Positions 40,639 to 49,251 of a DNA stretch of 54,476 nucleotides are shown here, in pieces; position 1 is the first letter of the stretch; the number at the start of each line of letters is the position of its first letter. The DNA is from Candidatus Saccharimonadota bacterium. GTDB lineage: Bacteria; Patescibacteriota; Saccharimonadia; Saccharimonadales; Saccharimonadaceae. The position numbers and the translations under genes were made by a program. The stretch is from assembly GCA_017512045.1 (NCBI GenBank), contig JAFWHE010000003.1, forward strand, positions 1 through 54,476, in the 5' to 3' direction. Below the pieces are notes generated by a model, which ran no database searches, was not told the DNA's origin, and saw nothing but the letters and a program-made list of their open reading frames with translations.

Positions 40639-41637
40639 ATGGCAAAGAAGAAAGGTATAAAGAGTTTTGTCGGAAACATGATAGGTTTCCATGATAAGGA
40701 AGACGAGGAGAAGAAGTCTCAGACTGTTCTCGGAGGATACGACATCAAAGTAGAGGACAGTAGCAAAGTAAACAAGCCCAATGAGCAGTCCAAGAAGGAC
40801 GAGAAGCCTGAGGAGAAATCTGAAGGTGAATCAAGCAGCTCTGATGCTGCTGGCGATGCCACTGCGGACAAGAAGTCAAAAAGCTCAGGAAAGGCTCCGG
40901 CGAACGAGGAAATGATGACCAATGAGGTATTCGTAGGCACTAACAAAATCCAGGCACAGCTTAAAGAACCTGCGATCGAGGCGTCACTTGATATAGTGGA
41001 CACACTTGCCAAGTATGACAAGGAGAATTTGCCTCTGGCGGCAGCGCAACTGTTCGCCACAAATGGTAAAACACTCAATCGTAAGCTGGCAGATATAATT
41101 CAGTTTGCGATTAGGTACAATGCCGAGACAAGGGCATTTATTTCCAGGGAAATACCAGGAATCATAGCAGAGTATCCTGAACAGTTGCAGGCTTACAGTG
41201 TAGCAGTAAATAGAGTTGCATCTGACATTAGGATTAAGCATCTATTCTACTGCCCGATTGACAGAAATCTGTATGATTCTGAGGACTTGGCTTTTGAGCA
41301 TCTCGGTAAGAGCGACATCATTGCACTTACCAGGGGTGTATGGAGCTTTGCTGATGCATGGGTGCGCACTGACTCTGATGGAAAGATTATCGAGCAGGAC
41401 GGAACTTTAACAGAGTCAGAAGTCCGCAACCTGATTAGTGGATTACCGAGAGATATCCAGGCTGAAACTGCAGATAAGCTCCACATCAAGTGGGGTAAGA
41501 AGCAGGATAACAAGCAGGATAAGCCGGACGAGCAGGATTCATCAGGTAAGGATGCCGAAGATGATGCCAAGGATGGCGACAGTAATAACAGGAAGAGCTC
41601 TGGCAGAGGAGGCAAGAAGTCTCCGAAACAGAGTTAA
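40639..41637 (+). CDS. Hypothetical protein with charged flanks
   Basis: This 332-aa protein is not recognised. A basic start (AKKKGIKSFVGNMIGF) and an acidic, Ser-rich stretch to about residue 90 precede a helical core (residues about 95-280, LFATNGKTLNRKLADIIQFA; HLFYCPIDRNLYDSEDLAFE). The last 50 residues are Lys/Asp-rich and repetitive. There is no signal peptide. It has a strong promoter, a GGAGG site and a terminator of its own. Its C-richer third positions differ from neighbouring genes, which with the promoter style suggests acquisition. Confidence 0.82.
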   Translation: MAKKKGIKSFVGNMIGFHDKEDEEKKSQTVLGGYDIKVEDSSKVNKPNEQSKKDEKPEEKSEGESSSSDAAGDATADKKSKSSGKAPANEEMMTNEVFVGTNKIQAQLKEPAIEASLDIVDTLAKYDKENLPLAAAQLFATNGKTLNRKLADIIQFAIRYNAETRAFISREIPGIIAEYPEQLQAYSVAVNRVASDIRIKHLFYCPIDRNLYDSEDLAFEHLGKSDIIALTRGVWSFADAWVRTDSDGKIIEQDGTLTESEVRNLISGLPRDIQAETADKLHIKWGKKQDNKQDKPDEQDSSGKDAEDDAKDGDSNNRKSSGRGGKKSPKQS

Positions 41638-41747
41638 CCACCTCCTTTCAGGGTGTGCGTAGTCTCTCTTACGGATGGCTACACACAGGCGGCGCGAAAG
41701 CGCTATCGATAAGGGGGAGGCTACGTAGCCCTAAACAATATGGTGTA
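41638..41747. other. 3' untranslated stretch of the 332-aa gene
   Basis: No gene is visible. It holds a stem with GTGCGTAG/CTACACAC-type arms (about 41656-41692), a GGCTACGTAGCC palindrome (about 41719-41730), and then the terminator. Confidence 0.5.
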
Positions 41748-41781
41748 GTCCCCGCAGGGTTTTATCTGCGGGGACATTTTA
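41748..41781 (+). terminator. Strong intrinsic terminator
   Basis: GTCCCCGCAG and CTGCGGGGAC pair perfectly over 10 bp, followed by ATTTTATTT. Confidence 0.88.
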
Positions 41782-41899
41782 TTTGGATTTTTGCGCAAAA
41801 AAACAGGGGTGAAATAGAGAAGATTTTGCGCAGTAATCTGAATAATAGATGATAGTTGATTTATCAGGTATAAGCATAAGAGTAATTGTGTTAATGCTA

Positions 41900-41928
41900 T
41901 TGACTTTTTTGGCAATGTGTGCTATAAT
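41900..41928 (+). promoter_or_regulatory. Consensus promoter of the 42.2-44.4 kb operon
   Basis: TTGACT, 17 bp, TATAAT. The spacer has TTTGG and GTGTGC at the same places as the promoter at 40544. It lies just outside the left inverted repeat at 41984-42000, and the leader to the first gene is about 260 nt. Confidence 0.88.
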
Positions 41929-41934
41929 GGAATC

Positions 41935-42196
41935 AGTCTATATGGGAGAGTTGTAAAGCACCACCTGTATCTAGACGACCATTAAAATCGATTCATCTCA
42001 GGTACGAAAAGTACCTGATTTATATGCTTGCTATCCCTTTTTTATCAGGAGGGATGGTAACCTCCTGTTTAAATATAGATGTTTTAGAGTTTTTTGTGTA
42101 ATTGCAATTACAGCCGAAGCTTTCGGCGAGTGGATTTCTGCTCGCTGAGAGCGGAAGCGTTATTCTACACCATATTCATTCTAGGAGGTAAAAACT
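41935..42196 (+). promoter_or_regulatory. Long structured 5' leader
   Basis: The leader is 260 nt without a gene. It can form CAGGTAC/GTACCTG (41999-42017), CAGGAGG/CCTCCTG (42046-42067), a 16-bp perfect palindrome TGTAATTGCAATTACA (42097-42112) and GCCGAA/TTCGGC (42113-42127), before an AGGAGG site. It matches no riboswitch I recognise. Confidence 0.6.
41984..42000 (+). repeat. Left arm of an inverted repeat around the operon
   Basis: AAAATCGATTCATCTCA is the exact reverse complement of 44462-44478. Flanking ACCATT and TACG also recur in inverted form. Confidence 0.75.
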
Positions 42197-42676
42197 ATGA
42201 TGGAGATGATCATTACGGCCGCGGTAGCGGCAATGCTAACAGTGTTAAAATGTGCCTATCAGGCACAAAGCATCAAAGAAACAACTAGCGACGAAGAGAA
42301 GCATCTAAATCCTTTTACCGTAGCATTCTCAATTATATTGCATGGAGTAATCTGTGTGGTATTGATGAGGTATGCCGGTGGCGAGATGCTTTACTCGGCG
42401 ATTTACATTTGTTGGATTATCCTGGGGATTATAGCTGCACTCTCAATCTTTAATAGAGAGGGAGGTTACAGGAGAGATTCTTGGAACTGCTTAATTTTAC
42501 TATATGGCTTGGTATTAACCATGTCATTAGCAAAGAGAGCGGATGCTGGAGTGTTGACAACTGTGAATGTCGTTATGTCAGCAATAGTTGTTATCGTCGT
42601 ACTATTTGTAAATGTATTTGCGTGCTATTGCTATGAGAACGGTGTTTTCAAGGCAGAAGCAAAAAGTTCGCACTAA
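42197..42676 (+). CDS. Polytopic membrane hypothetical protein
   Basis: This 159-aa protein has about five hydrophobic segments (MIITAAVAAMLTVL; PFTVAFSIILHGVICVVLM; AIYICWIILGIIAALSIF; LILLYGLVLTMSL; VNVVMSAIVVIVVLFVNVFA). No family is recognised; size and layout are holin- or accessory-like. An AGGAGG site precedes the ATG. It is followed 17 bp later by the 554-aa surface gene, so the pair probably functions together. Confidence 0.75.
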   Translation: MMEMIITAAVAAMLTVLKCAYQAQSIKETTSDEEKHLNPFTVAFSIILHGVICVVLMRYAGGEMLYSAIYICWIILGIIAALSIFNREGGYRRDSWNCLILLYGLVLTMSLAKRADAGVLTTVNVVMSAIVVIVVLFVNVFACYCYENGVFKAEAKSSH

Positions 42677-42693
42677 GAAAGGGGTGGTGTAAT

Positions 42694-44358
42694 ATGACGA
42701 ACTTTAAGACGTTTTTAGCCATCCTAATAGCGGTGGCAGTATTGGTCTTTGTAGCTATTATGATAGCTCCGAAAAGTACTAGTAATACTGAGGATACTAA
42801 GGGCATGACGGAAATTTCCGAAGTGCTTGATACGTCCAACGCGCAGAGTGATACTGACGCTCCGGCTGAGGAAGAAACGATATCGGATAATTCGATAGTT
42901 GCGGAAGCAGAAAGCAGTAATACAGATACAGAAGCAACGGAAGTGGTAACAACTATCGATATGGGCAACGGCCCGGAAAGTTTTGTGCTGGAAACAGCTG
43001 ATACTGACATTCCGGCCTACCTGGACGTGATCACAACAGAGGATATCCAGTCAATTAAGGATTTCCTCGCTGCACAGCCTGATATCGATGGTGATGCGGT
43101 AAAGAACTTCTGGCAAAAGTACGGCGGCAACAATGGTTATTTCAAAGTCCTCCAGGACGACAACAGTAACTATTTAGTGGCTGCAGGTGACGAAATGTTT
43201 ATGCAGACAGATTTGGTTCGTCCGATGAAGTCTGTAGATATGGGCTTAAGCAAAGAGCAGATAGACGATGCTTTTGCATTTCCGTTTGAACTTACGGAGG
43301 AGCAGATGAGTAAAGTCTTGAAGCTCGGCGTAGGCCAGAAGGGCGATTTCAGCGATGCAGAGATTGGGAAGCTGAAGATTCAGCTGTTCCAGTTTCTGTT
43401 CGGTCATCCTCACGCGTTGGAAGCGTACATTGAGTTACTCAATCAGCAGAAGATCGCTGACGAGTTCTACCTCAATGAATACTGGGTGCTTGGTAACGAG
43501 TACTTAGAACGCTGCAAGACGGCAAGGGAGGAAGGTAAAGGAATGAATATTTGGTATGCTAAGTACGTCAATGATGATGACGGAAAGGAATACCATTTCA
43601 CTACTGAGGAATATCACAAGTATGTGATAGGACTCTTTAATCTTCTCTGGCCACGGAAGGCCGAGGTAGCGGTCTATACGGCGAAAGCCAAAGATCATTA
43701 CCATTTGATAGATATGGGCGACTTTAATAGTCTGCGGAAGGCAACACCCGCAGACTATCAGGAAAGCTTGGCTTCTTTGGTTTTCACGTTTTACACGAAA
43801 ACCGGTAAAGTGGCGTTGAGATTTGGCGCTAACATCAGGGATAAACGCCCTGAGGTTCTCAATTATACAGTAGTCAAAAAACCGGTAGCTAAAAAGCCAG
43901 TGAATAACACGGTATCGACGCCGGTAATTACGCCAATTATTTTCGGAGTAACCACCACAACGACCATGACACCACCGTCTGGTGATACGCCGGGTAACCC
44001 GCCGCCAGACAATCCACCACCTGGTGGAAATACGGAGTATAAATCGCCGGCTGAGGGCACCAAAGCCCAAACAGGAGGCGGACAAAAATCCGACACTGGA
44101 CCTGGCGAACAGAAGCCTGACCAGGGCAACGGCAATGGTGAATACAAGCAAGGTACGTCACCTAATCCAGACGGGTCTAAGCAAGAGCAATATGATCCAG
44201 GACCACCTGCCGACGATACAGACGGCGGAACAGCGCCGGAAACGAAGCCGATGGAAACGCAAAAATCTGAGACTGAGAACGGTTCAGCCGGAGGCAATGG
44301 CGGTGGAGCTGGTGGCGATAACAACAAGGAAATAGCCTCGCCACCCGCAGAAGATTAA
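42694..44358 (+). CDS. Membrane-anchored extracellular protein with a Pro/Gly tail
   Basis: The 554-aa protein has an N-terminal signal anchor (FLAILIAVAVLVFVAIMIA), an acidic Thr/Ser stalk to about residue 95, and a folded domain from about 105 to 390 (KNFWQKYGGNNGYFKVLQDD; FLFGHPHALEAYIELLNQQK). From about 410 the tail is low-complexity Pro, Gly, Asn, Gln (PGNPPPDNPPPGGNTEYK). The domain is not recognised. AAAGGGGTGGT precedes the start. Inverted repeats flank this operon. Confidence 0.8.
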   Translation: MTNFKTFLAILIAVAVLVFVAIMIAPKSTSNTEDTKGMTEISEVLDTSNAQSDTDAPAEEETISDNSIVAEAESSNTDTEATEVVTTIDMGNGPESFVLETADTDIPAYLDVITTEDIQSIKDFLAAQPDIDGDAVKNFWQKYGGNNGYFKVLQDDNSNYLVAAGDEMFMQTDLVRPMKSVDMGLSKEQIDDAFAFPFELTEEQMSKVLKLGVGQKGDFSDAEIGKLKIQLFQFLFGHPHALEAYIELLNQQKIADEFYLNEYWVLGNEYLERCKTAREEGKGMNIWYAKYVNDDDGKEYHFTTEEYHKYVIGLFNLLWPRKAEVAVYTAKAKDHYHLIDMGDFNSLRKATPADYQESLASLVFTFYTKTGKVALRFGANIRDKRPEVLNYTVVKKPVAKKPVNNTVSTPVITPIIFGVTTTTTMTPPSGDTPGNPPPDNPPPGGNTEYKSPAEGTKAQTGGGQKSDTGPGEQKPDQGNGNGEYKQGTSPNPDGSKQEQYDPGPPADDTDGGTAPETKPMETQKSETENGSAGGNGGGAGGDNNKEIASPPAED

Positions 44359-44627
44359 CGCAAGCATATAAATAGATTTGCCAGCAATGGCAGAAGTACC
44401 TTAAGTTACCGGGGGCCTTACCAGCCCCTGGTACTTACAGGATTAATAGGAAAAACGTATTTGAGATGAATCGATTTTGGCAATGGTTAAGACGAAAATT
44501 AAAAATTTGGCTAGCAAAAAGGTTTGGAAAAGCCTCCGCAATTTTGCAATTTAAGCAAAACTCTGCGTGGCTGAATTGAATATCAAATTTAACTAAGATT
44601 TTAACTTTTTGAAAGGAGAATTATACT
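44359..44627. other. Intergenic stretch with hairpins and the right inverted repeat
   Basis: No gene is seen. It contains a TGCCA/TGGCA stem (44379-44392), TACCGGGGGC/GCCCCTGGTA (about 44412-44438, no T-tract), the right inverted-repeat arm (44462-44478) and a GC-poor stem near 44538-44568 before the surface-protein leader. I could not place a convincing promoter for the following gene. Confidence 0.5.
44462..44478 (-). repeat. Right arm of the inverted repeat around the operon
   Basis: TGAGATGAATCGATTTT, the exact inverted copy of 41984-42000. Confidence 0.75.
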
Positions 44628-45974
44628 ATGAAAAAGTTTATTAAATCTGCTTCCGCCGTCTTGGCTACTGCCTCTATCGTCGGAATCAACGTTGCTCCTG
44701 CTGTAATGGCTTGGGGTGACAATGCTGGTGGTCGTCAGACTTACACTCTTACGAACTGTAATGCTGACTACTCCAAATGTGAAGTTTCCCCTGCTATGGG
44801 TGACAAAATCACATTTAACTCTTATACGAACAACCCAAACATTGGCGGAGACGAGCGTGATTTCGTCAATGCTCGTGTAGACAATGGTGTCAACGATGGT
44901 AAACAATCTTGGCAGTCTCACGAAATTACCGTAGAAGATGGACAGACTTATATCATCCGTCTTTACGCTCACAACAATAACCCTAATGGTACCGCAGCTA
45001 CTGCGAAGGATGTGACTCTTCACTATACTCTTCCTACTACTGCTGGTACTGAGCTAAGTGTTCAGGGTGCTATTGACTCTTCTAACGCTACCCCATCTCG
45101 TGTTTGGGATGATGTAGTGTTCAAGAGCTCCAATGGTCAATCTTTCTACCTTGATTACATTGAAGGTTCTGCTCTTTACGAGAACAACGGAATCGGTAAA
45201 AATGGTGGTGTGAAACTTTCTGATAGCATCATCAATCAAGCTGGTGCAAAAATCGGTTATGATGCACTTGACGGTAACGTTCCAGGTTGTTTCAAATACG
45301 ATTCTTACACTACTATCAAGGTGAAAGCTGTTTATATCAACAATTCTTATGAGGTCGCTAAGACTGTTCGTAAGATTGGTGATACTGACAAAACCTTTAA
45401 AGAATCTGTAGACGCTAATGTTGGCGATACAGTTGAGTACCAGATTTATTACAAGAATACTTCTAGCCAGCACGTTGATAACGTAATGGTGAAGGATGTT
45501 CTACCAAATAATATGGAACTTGTAAAAGGTACTACCAAACTTTACAACGAAACCAACCAGAACGGTTTGCTTTATAAGGATGACACTATCACTACTACAG
45601 GTATCAATATCGGTAGCTATGGTGTAGGTGCTAATGCTTATATCCGCTTCCGTGCTAAGGTTGTAGACAAGAGCATGGTTTGTGGTACTAACAAACTTGT
45701 CAACTGGGGTCAGGTAGGTGTAGGTAAAACTACTCTTCAGGACAACGCATTCGTAATGGTGAAGAAGACTGAGGGCTGTGATCCAAAACCAACCCCAACT
45801 CCAGATCCAGATCCAACTCCAGATGATCCACAGCCAACTCCTGTGATCCCAACTGTTACACCTGCTAATATGCCAACCACTGGTGCTGCTTCTATTGCTA
45901 CTGGTGTGATTGGTGCTGGTAGCATCGTAACAGCTGCTGGTTACTACATTGCTAGCCGCAAATCTCTACGCTAA
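44628..45974 (+). CDS. Secreted surface protein with DUF11-like domain and MPTTG tail
   Basis: The 448-aa protein has a signal peptide ending AVMA-WGDN (about residue 28), a beta-rich N-terminal domain, a DUF11-like domain (VGDTVEYQIYYKNTSSQHVD) typical of bacterial adhesins and S-layer-like proteins, a Pro-rich linker (PTPTPDPDPTPDDPQPTP), and a C-terminal sorting-like signal: MPTTG, a hydrophobic helix and SRKSLR. Codon use is biased (C-ending tac, aac), suggesting high expression. A GAAAGGAG site precedes the ATG. It is a candidate for a major surface layer or adhesin. Confidence 0.88.
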   Translation: MKKFIKSASAVLATASIVGINVAPAVMAWGDNAGGRQTYTLTNCNADYSKCEVSPAMGDKITFNSYTNNPNIGGDERDFVNARVDNGVNDGKQSWQSHEITVEDGQTYIIRLYAHNNNPNGTAATAKDVTLHYTLPTTAGTELSVQGAIDSSNATPSRVWDDVVFKSSNGQSFYLDYIEGSALYENNGIGKNGGVKLSDSIINQAGAKIGYDALDGNVPGCFKYDSYTTIKVKAVYINNSYEVAKTVRKIGDTDKTFKESVDANVGDTVEYQIYYKNTSSQHVDNVMVKDVLPNNMELVKGTTKLYNETNQNGLLYKDDTITTTGINIGSYGVGANAYIRFRAKVVDKSMVCGTNKLVNWGQVGVGKTTLQDNAFVMVKKTEGCDPKPTPTPDPDPTPDDPQPTPVIPTVTPANMPTTGAASIATGVIGAGSIVTAAGYYIASRKSLR

Positions 45975-45977
45975 TTG

Positions 45978-46025
45978 ACCGCCTCGTAGGAATCAATCCT
46001 ATATGGGTTGGGCAAAATAGGCGGT
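45978..46025 (+). other. Structured 3' untranslated region
   Basis: ACCGCCT/AGGCGGT closes a stem holding an inner TAGGA/TCCTA hairpin, just behind the surface-protein stop codon and before the terminator. It may protect the mRNA end. Confidence 0.5.
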
Positions 46026-46048
46026 GCATACAACTTGCCTAGCGAAGA

Positions 46049-46083
46049 AAACTCCCCAAAGGTTCGCCGATGGGGAGTTTTTG
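46049..46083. terminator. Terminator between the surface-protein gene and folD
   Basis: AAACTCCCCA and TGGGGAGTTT form a 10-bp stem with A/T flanks, usable for both convergent genes. Confidence 0.85.
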
Positions 46084-46089
46084 TTGCAA

Positions 46090-46944
46090 TTATAATTCTG
46101 CTGCTTGGATTACATCTTCGAACAATACCGCCACAGTCAGTGGGCCGACACCACCTCTGACCGGGGTGATAGCCTTTAAATCGGTACGATTACGAACAGA
46201 ATCATCTACATCGCCGACCAGTACACCATCCTCACTAGCAGTGCCAGCATCGACGATGACTGCGCCTGGTTTTATCATATCATTAGTAATCAAGTGTGGT
46301 ACGCCAGTTGCGGAGACGACTACGTCATAATCGCGTAATTTAGATAAGTCACTATTATGATGAAAAACTGTCACGTCGTAGCCGGATATTTGCCACATTC
46401 TGGCTAGTGGTGCACCGACGAGCCTCCCACGTCCAACTAGTGCGATTTTTTTGTCGGAAAGATCAATGTCATGTCCCGCCAGCAACCAATTGATGGCGGT
46501 GGCGGTGGCACTTTCAAAAATGCGTTTTGGCAACAATTTTCCATGGTTGGCATATTCTGCACTGCTGGTATTATTGGAATACATCTGCGATAGTCCGTCT
46601 ACATCTTTCTTTGGCACGATTAGATTTACTACTTCGTCAGTATGGGCAGTGTCAGCTAGAGGAAGTTGGACAATAATTCCAGAAACAGAACTATCATCGT
46701 TAGCCTTACGAACGGCTTCTTTTGCCTCTTCTATATTAGTAACTTTGCAATCTTCTACGTCTACGCCGATGTCATTACCATAGTGGATTTTGAGATTTAC
46801 ATATTTTGTAATAACCGGATTATCGCTATCACGTATAATAACGAGTTTCGGAAAAACTTTACGTGATTTCATTGCTCGCACTACGTGAGCCTGGCGCTCT
46901 TTGACGAAACCAGCCAGCTCCTGGCCGTTTAGTTCTTTTGTCAT
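46090..46944 (-). CDS. folD: Methylenetetrahydrofolate dehydrogenase/cyclohydrolase
   Basis: FolD interconverts 5,10-methylene- and 10-formyl-tetrahydrofolate. The 284-aa protein has the YVNLK active-site Lys region, SGIIVQLPLA, DVDGLSQMYSNNT, the Rossmann motif VGRGRLVGAPLA and the closing TPVRGGVGPLTVAVL. It overlaps murB by 4 bp and is probably translated with it. With purC nearby it suggests some one-carbon or purine chemistry is kept. Confidence 0.96.
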   Translation of the reverse strand: MTKELNGQELAGFVKERQAHVVRAMKSRKVFPKLVIIRDSDNPVITKYVNLKIHYGNDIGVDVEDCKVTNIEEAKEAVRKANDDSSVSGIIVQLPLADTAHTDEVVNLIVPKKDVDGLSQMYSNNTSSAEYANHGKLLPKRIFESATATAINWLLAGHDIDLSDKKIALVGRGRLVGAPLARMWQISGYDVTVFHHNSDLSKLRDYDVVVSATGVPHLITNDMIKPGAVIVDAGTASEDGVLVGDVDDSVRNRTDLKAITPVRGGVGPLTVAVLFEDVIQAAEL

Positions 46945-47969
46945 TTTGCGATTAGCTCCACTGGCTCTTGCTCTAGCTTGTAGCCAAATTTTTCATATAC
47001 AATATCAGTGATTTCCGTTCTGGCTTTGGCGAGGTCAGCATAAGATTTGCCACTTTCATTGATCAGAATGAGGGCGGCTTTTTCTGATATGCGAAAACCA
47101 TGGAAAATCTGACCTTTTAGGCCGGCCTGTTCTAGCAAATATCCGGCACTAATCATTTTTTGGCCATCTGACTTGGTATGAATCTTAATGCCTTTTTCTT
47201 CAGCTTTTTCTGCATCTTCATAGCTCAGATAAATATTCTTAAAGAAGCTACCAGCACTCGGAATGACGGCTGGGTCTGGTAATTTTTCTGCGCGAATTGC
47301 CATGACTGCCGTGCGGATAGAAGCAGGGGAATAATCAGTAATATTATGCTCATCCAAATATTTTTGCAAAGAATTATAGAATGGTGGTTGCAAGGAAGAC
47401 TCGTTTTCTAGGACGAAGGTGACCGCCGTAATGAAATATCTACCTGCATCTTTCCCAGTATTGAAGATTGTGCTGCGATATGACATATTCATATCTTCTT
47501 TGCCAATTACGACTAGTTCATCAGTTTGTGTGTCATAAGCAGATACACTTTCTATGACATGAGAGATATCTTGGCCGTAAGCTCCGATATTCTGGACTGG
47601 TGCTGCGCCAACTGTGCCAGGAATACTACTCAAAGTTTCTATGCCAGAATAGCCACGCTCCGTAGCGAAAGCGACAAAATCATCCCAATTTTCTCCGCCC
47701 ATGGCACGAATTACGACCTCGTCAGCAGTTTGAGAAAGGATTTCTATACCTTTGAAGCAATTAATGATGACGAGTCCAGGAAATCCCTCGTCACGGCCAA
47801 TAGTATTGGCGCCGTCGCCCATCATCCAGGTAGGAAGTGATTTGTTTTTGGCGAAATCGTAAGCTTCTTTTAGCTCAGGCAGATTATGAACTTCTACCAC
47901 ATAGCGAGCATTACCGCCAATACGCATAGTGGTGAGGTTAGAAATTGGGATATTTTCTGATAGTTTCAT
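46941..47969 (-). CDS. murB: UDP-N-acetylenolpyruvoylglucosamine reductase
   Basis: MurB makes UDP-MurNAc with FAD and NADPH. The 342-aa protein has the FAD-binding segments TTMRIGGNARYVV, GDGANTIG and IPGTVGAAPVQNIGAYGQDI, with SYRSTIF and the GSFFKN motif of the catalytic domain. It has a TGCTATAAT that ends 7 nt before the ATG, so it is probably leaderless. It overlaps folD by 4 bp. Confidence 0.96.
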   Translation of the reverse strand: MKLSENIPISNLTTMRIGGNARYVVEVHNLPELKEAYDFAKNKSLPTWMMGDGANTIGRDEGFPGLVIINCFKGIEILSQTADEVVIRAMGGENWDDFVAFATERGYSGIETLSSIPGTVGAAPVQNIGAYGQDISHVIESVSAYDTQTDELVVIGKEDMNMSYRSTIFNTGKDAGRYFITAVTFVLENESSLQPPFYNSLQKYLDEHNITDYSPASIRTAVMAIRAEKLPDPAVIPSAGSFFKNIYLSYEDAEKAEEKGIKIHTKSDGQKMISAGYLLEQAGLKGQIFHGFRISEKAALILINESGKSYADLAKARTEITDIVYEKFGYKLEQEPVELIAK

Positions 47970-47976
47970 TAGATAT

Positions 47977-47985
47977 ATTATAGCA
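47977..47985 (-). promoter_or_regulatory. Extended -10 of murB, leaderless type
   Basis: TGCTATAAT on the minus strand, seven bases before the start codon. Confidence 0.72.
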
Positions 47986-48098
47986 CAGATAGGCTAGGTT
48001 TGCGTTCCTAGCTACTTTATGTTAATATAAAACGAGCATCAATAGTGATGTATATTTTTTGGCAAATTATGCCAAGGTACCTTGAAAGGAGTGATAAG

Positions 48099-49049
48099 AT
48101 GAAGCCGATAAAACCAATTAGGGAGGGTAAGGTCAGAGATACCTATCAGTTGGATTACCAAACTATCGTGGTGGTAGCGAGTGATCGGGTGAGTGCTTTT
48201 GACAATGTAATCCCTGGGCTCACGATTGCGGATAAGGGCATAATCTTGACGAAGATGAGCAGGAAATGGCACGAACTAATTGATATTGATATCGGACCGA
48301 ATGGAAAATCTTGGGCGAATGAATGTGGGTCAGTGTTTGGCGATGATGATTACAAGGTTTCAACATCATATCTTGATCACATATATTATGACCATTTTCA
48401 ATATGAGAGGTCGCAGATTCAGACTGACTTGACTATGGTTCCGGTAGAATGTATCGTGCGTGGTTATATTACAGGCTCATTGTGGCAGGCATATCACGAG
48501 GCTGGTTTGCGTGAATTCTGTGGGGTTGAGTTGCCAGATGGTTTGCAAGAGTCGGATAAATTGCCAGAGCCAATTTTTACGCCCACTACAAAGGCACCGG
48601 TTGGCCAGCATGATGAGAATATTGATTATAATCAGATGGTGAGGATAATCAAGGGTGATAAATCCCTCCAAGATTTTAGTCATATTTTATCAGCAGAGAA
48701 AATTGCCCAGGTGATTAGAGATGTGTCGTTGTTCTACTTCAAGAAGGCAAGTGAGTATGCCCTGGAGCGAGGAATTATTATCGCGGATACCAAATTTGAG
48801 TTTGGTCTGCGGGACAAGTGGATTTATCTGGGCGATGAGATTCTGACACCAGATTCCTCACGCTTTTGGTCAGCAGATGATTATGAGCCTGGTCGTTCGC
48901 AGAAATCTATGGACAAGCAAATCATTCGTGACGAGATTAAACGTCAGAAAAACGCAGGAATTAGTCCAATTGTTTTGTCTGATGAGATTATTAAGCAAAC
49001 TCAAGATGCTTATAATGGAATTTGTCAGGAACTTTTTCCGGATGCCTGA
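48099..49049 (+). CDS. purC: SAICAR synthase
   Basis: PurC condenses carboxyaminoimidazole ribotide with aspartate in purine synthesis. The 316-aa protein has PIREGKVRDTYQ, ASDRVSAFDNVIPG, VECIVRGYITGSLW, an ADTKFEFGL motif and DEILTPDSSRFW. The ATG at 48099 has an AAAGGAG site; the earlier in-frame ATGs have none. A TTGGCA/TGCCAA hairpin at 48059-48075 lies in the leader. No other purine gene is in the window. Confidence 0.96.
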   Translation: MKPIKPIREGKVRDTYQLDYQTIVVVASDRVSAFDNVIPGLTIADKGIILTKMSRKWHELIDIDIGPNGKSWANECGSVFGDDDYKVSTSYLDHIYYDHFQYERSQIQTDLTMVPVECIVRGYITGSLWQAYHEAGLREFCGVELPDGLQESDKLPEPIFTPTTKAPVGQHDENIDYNQMVRIIKGDKSLQDFSHILSAEKIAQVIRDVSLFYFKKASEYALERGIIIADTKFEFGLRDKWIYLGDEILTPDSSRFWSADDYEPGRSQKSMDKQIIRDEIKRQKNAGISPIVLSDEIIKQTQDAYNGICQELFPDA

Positions 49050-49073
49050 TAACATTTGGGTCATTTTACTCCT

Positions 49074-49104
49074 AAAATCCACCAGTATTACACTGGTGGA
49101 TTTT
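49074..49104. terminator. Terminator of purC
   Basis: AAAATCCACCAGT and ACTGGTGGATTTT form a 13-bp stem with a T-tract. It also faces tRNA-Arg on the minus strand. Confidence 0.88.
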
Positions 49105-49135
49105 CGTCACTTATTATAGTTCTTACCCTTGGCTT

Positions 49136-49212
49136 TGGTATGCGCGGGAGGATTCGAACCCCTGGCCTTCAGGACCGGAACCTGACGCTCTATCCAGCTG
49201 AGCTACGCGCAC
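49136..49212 (-). tRNA. tRNA-Arg(CCG)
   Basis: Acceptor GTGCGCG/CGCGCAT (one G-U pair), anticodon stem TCAGG/CCTGA with loop TTCCGGT, so the anticodon is CCG; CCA is encoded. A TGTTATAAT (49224-49232) 11 nt upstream is the likely promoter. Confidence 0.95.
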
Positions 49213-49236
49213 ATAACAGAGATATTATAACATATA

Positions 49237-49245
49237 TGATATACT
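49237..49245 (+). promoter_or_regulatory. Extended -10 of the 137-aa gene, leaderless type
   Basis: TGATATACT, six bases before the ATG, back to back with the tRNA-Arg promoter. Confidence 0.68.
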
Positions 49246-49251
49246 AGATAT

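Noticed and set aside
41640-41747. tmRNA or other stable RNA in the gap
   Set aside because: There is no tRNA-like domain or tag frame, only small stems before a terminator.
43504-44327. Frames antisense to the 554-aa surface protein
   Set aside because: They mirror its low-complexity tail and have no start signals.
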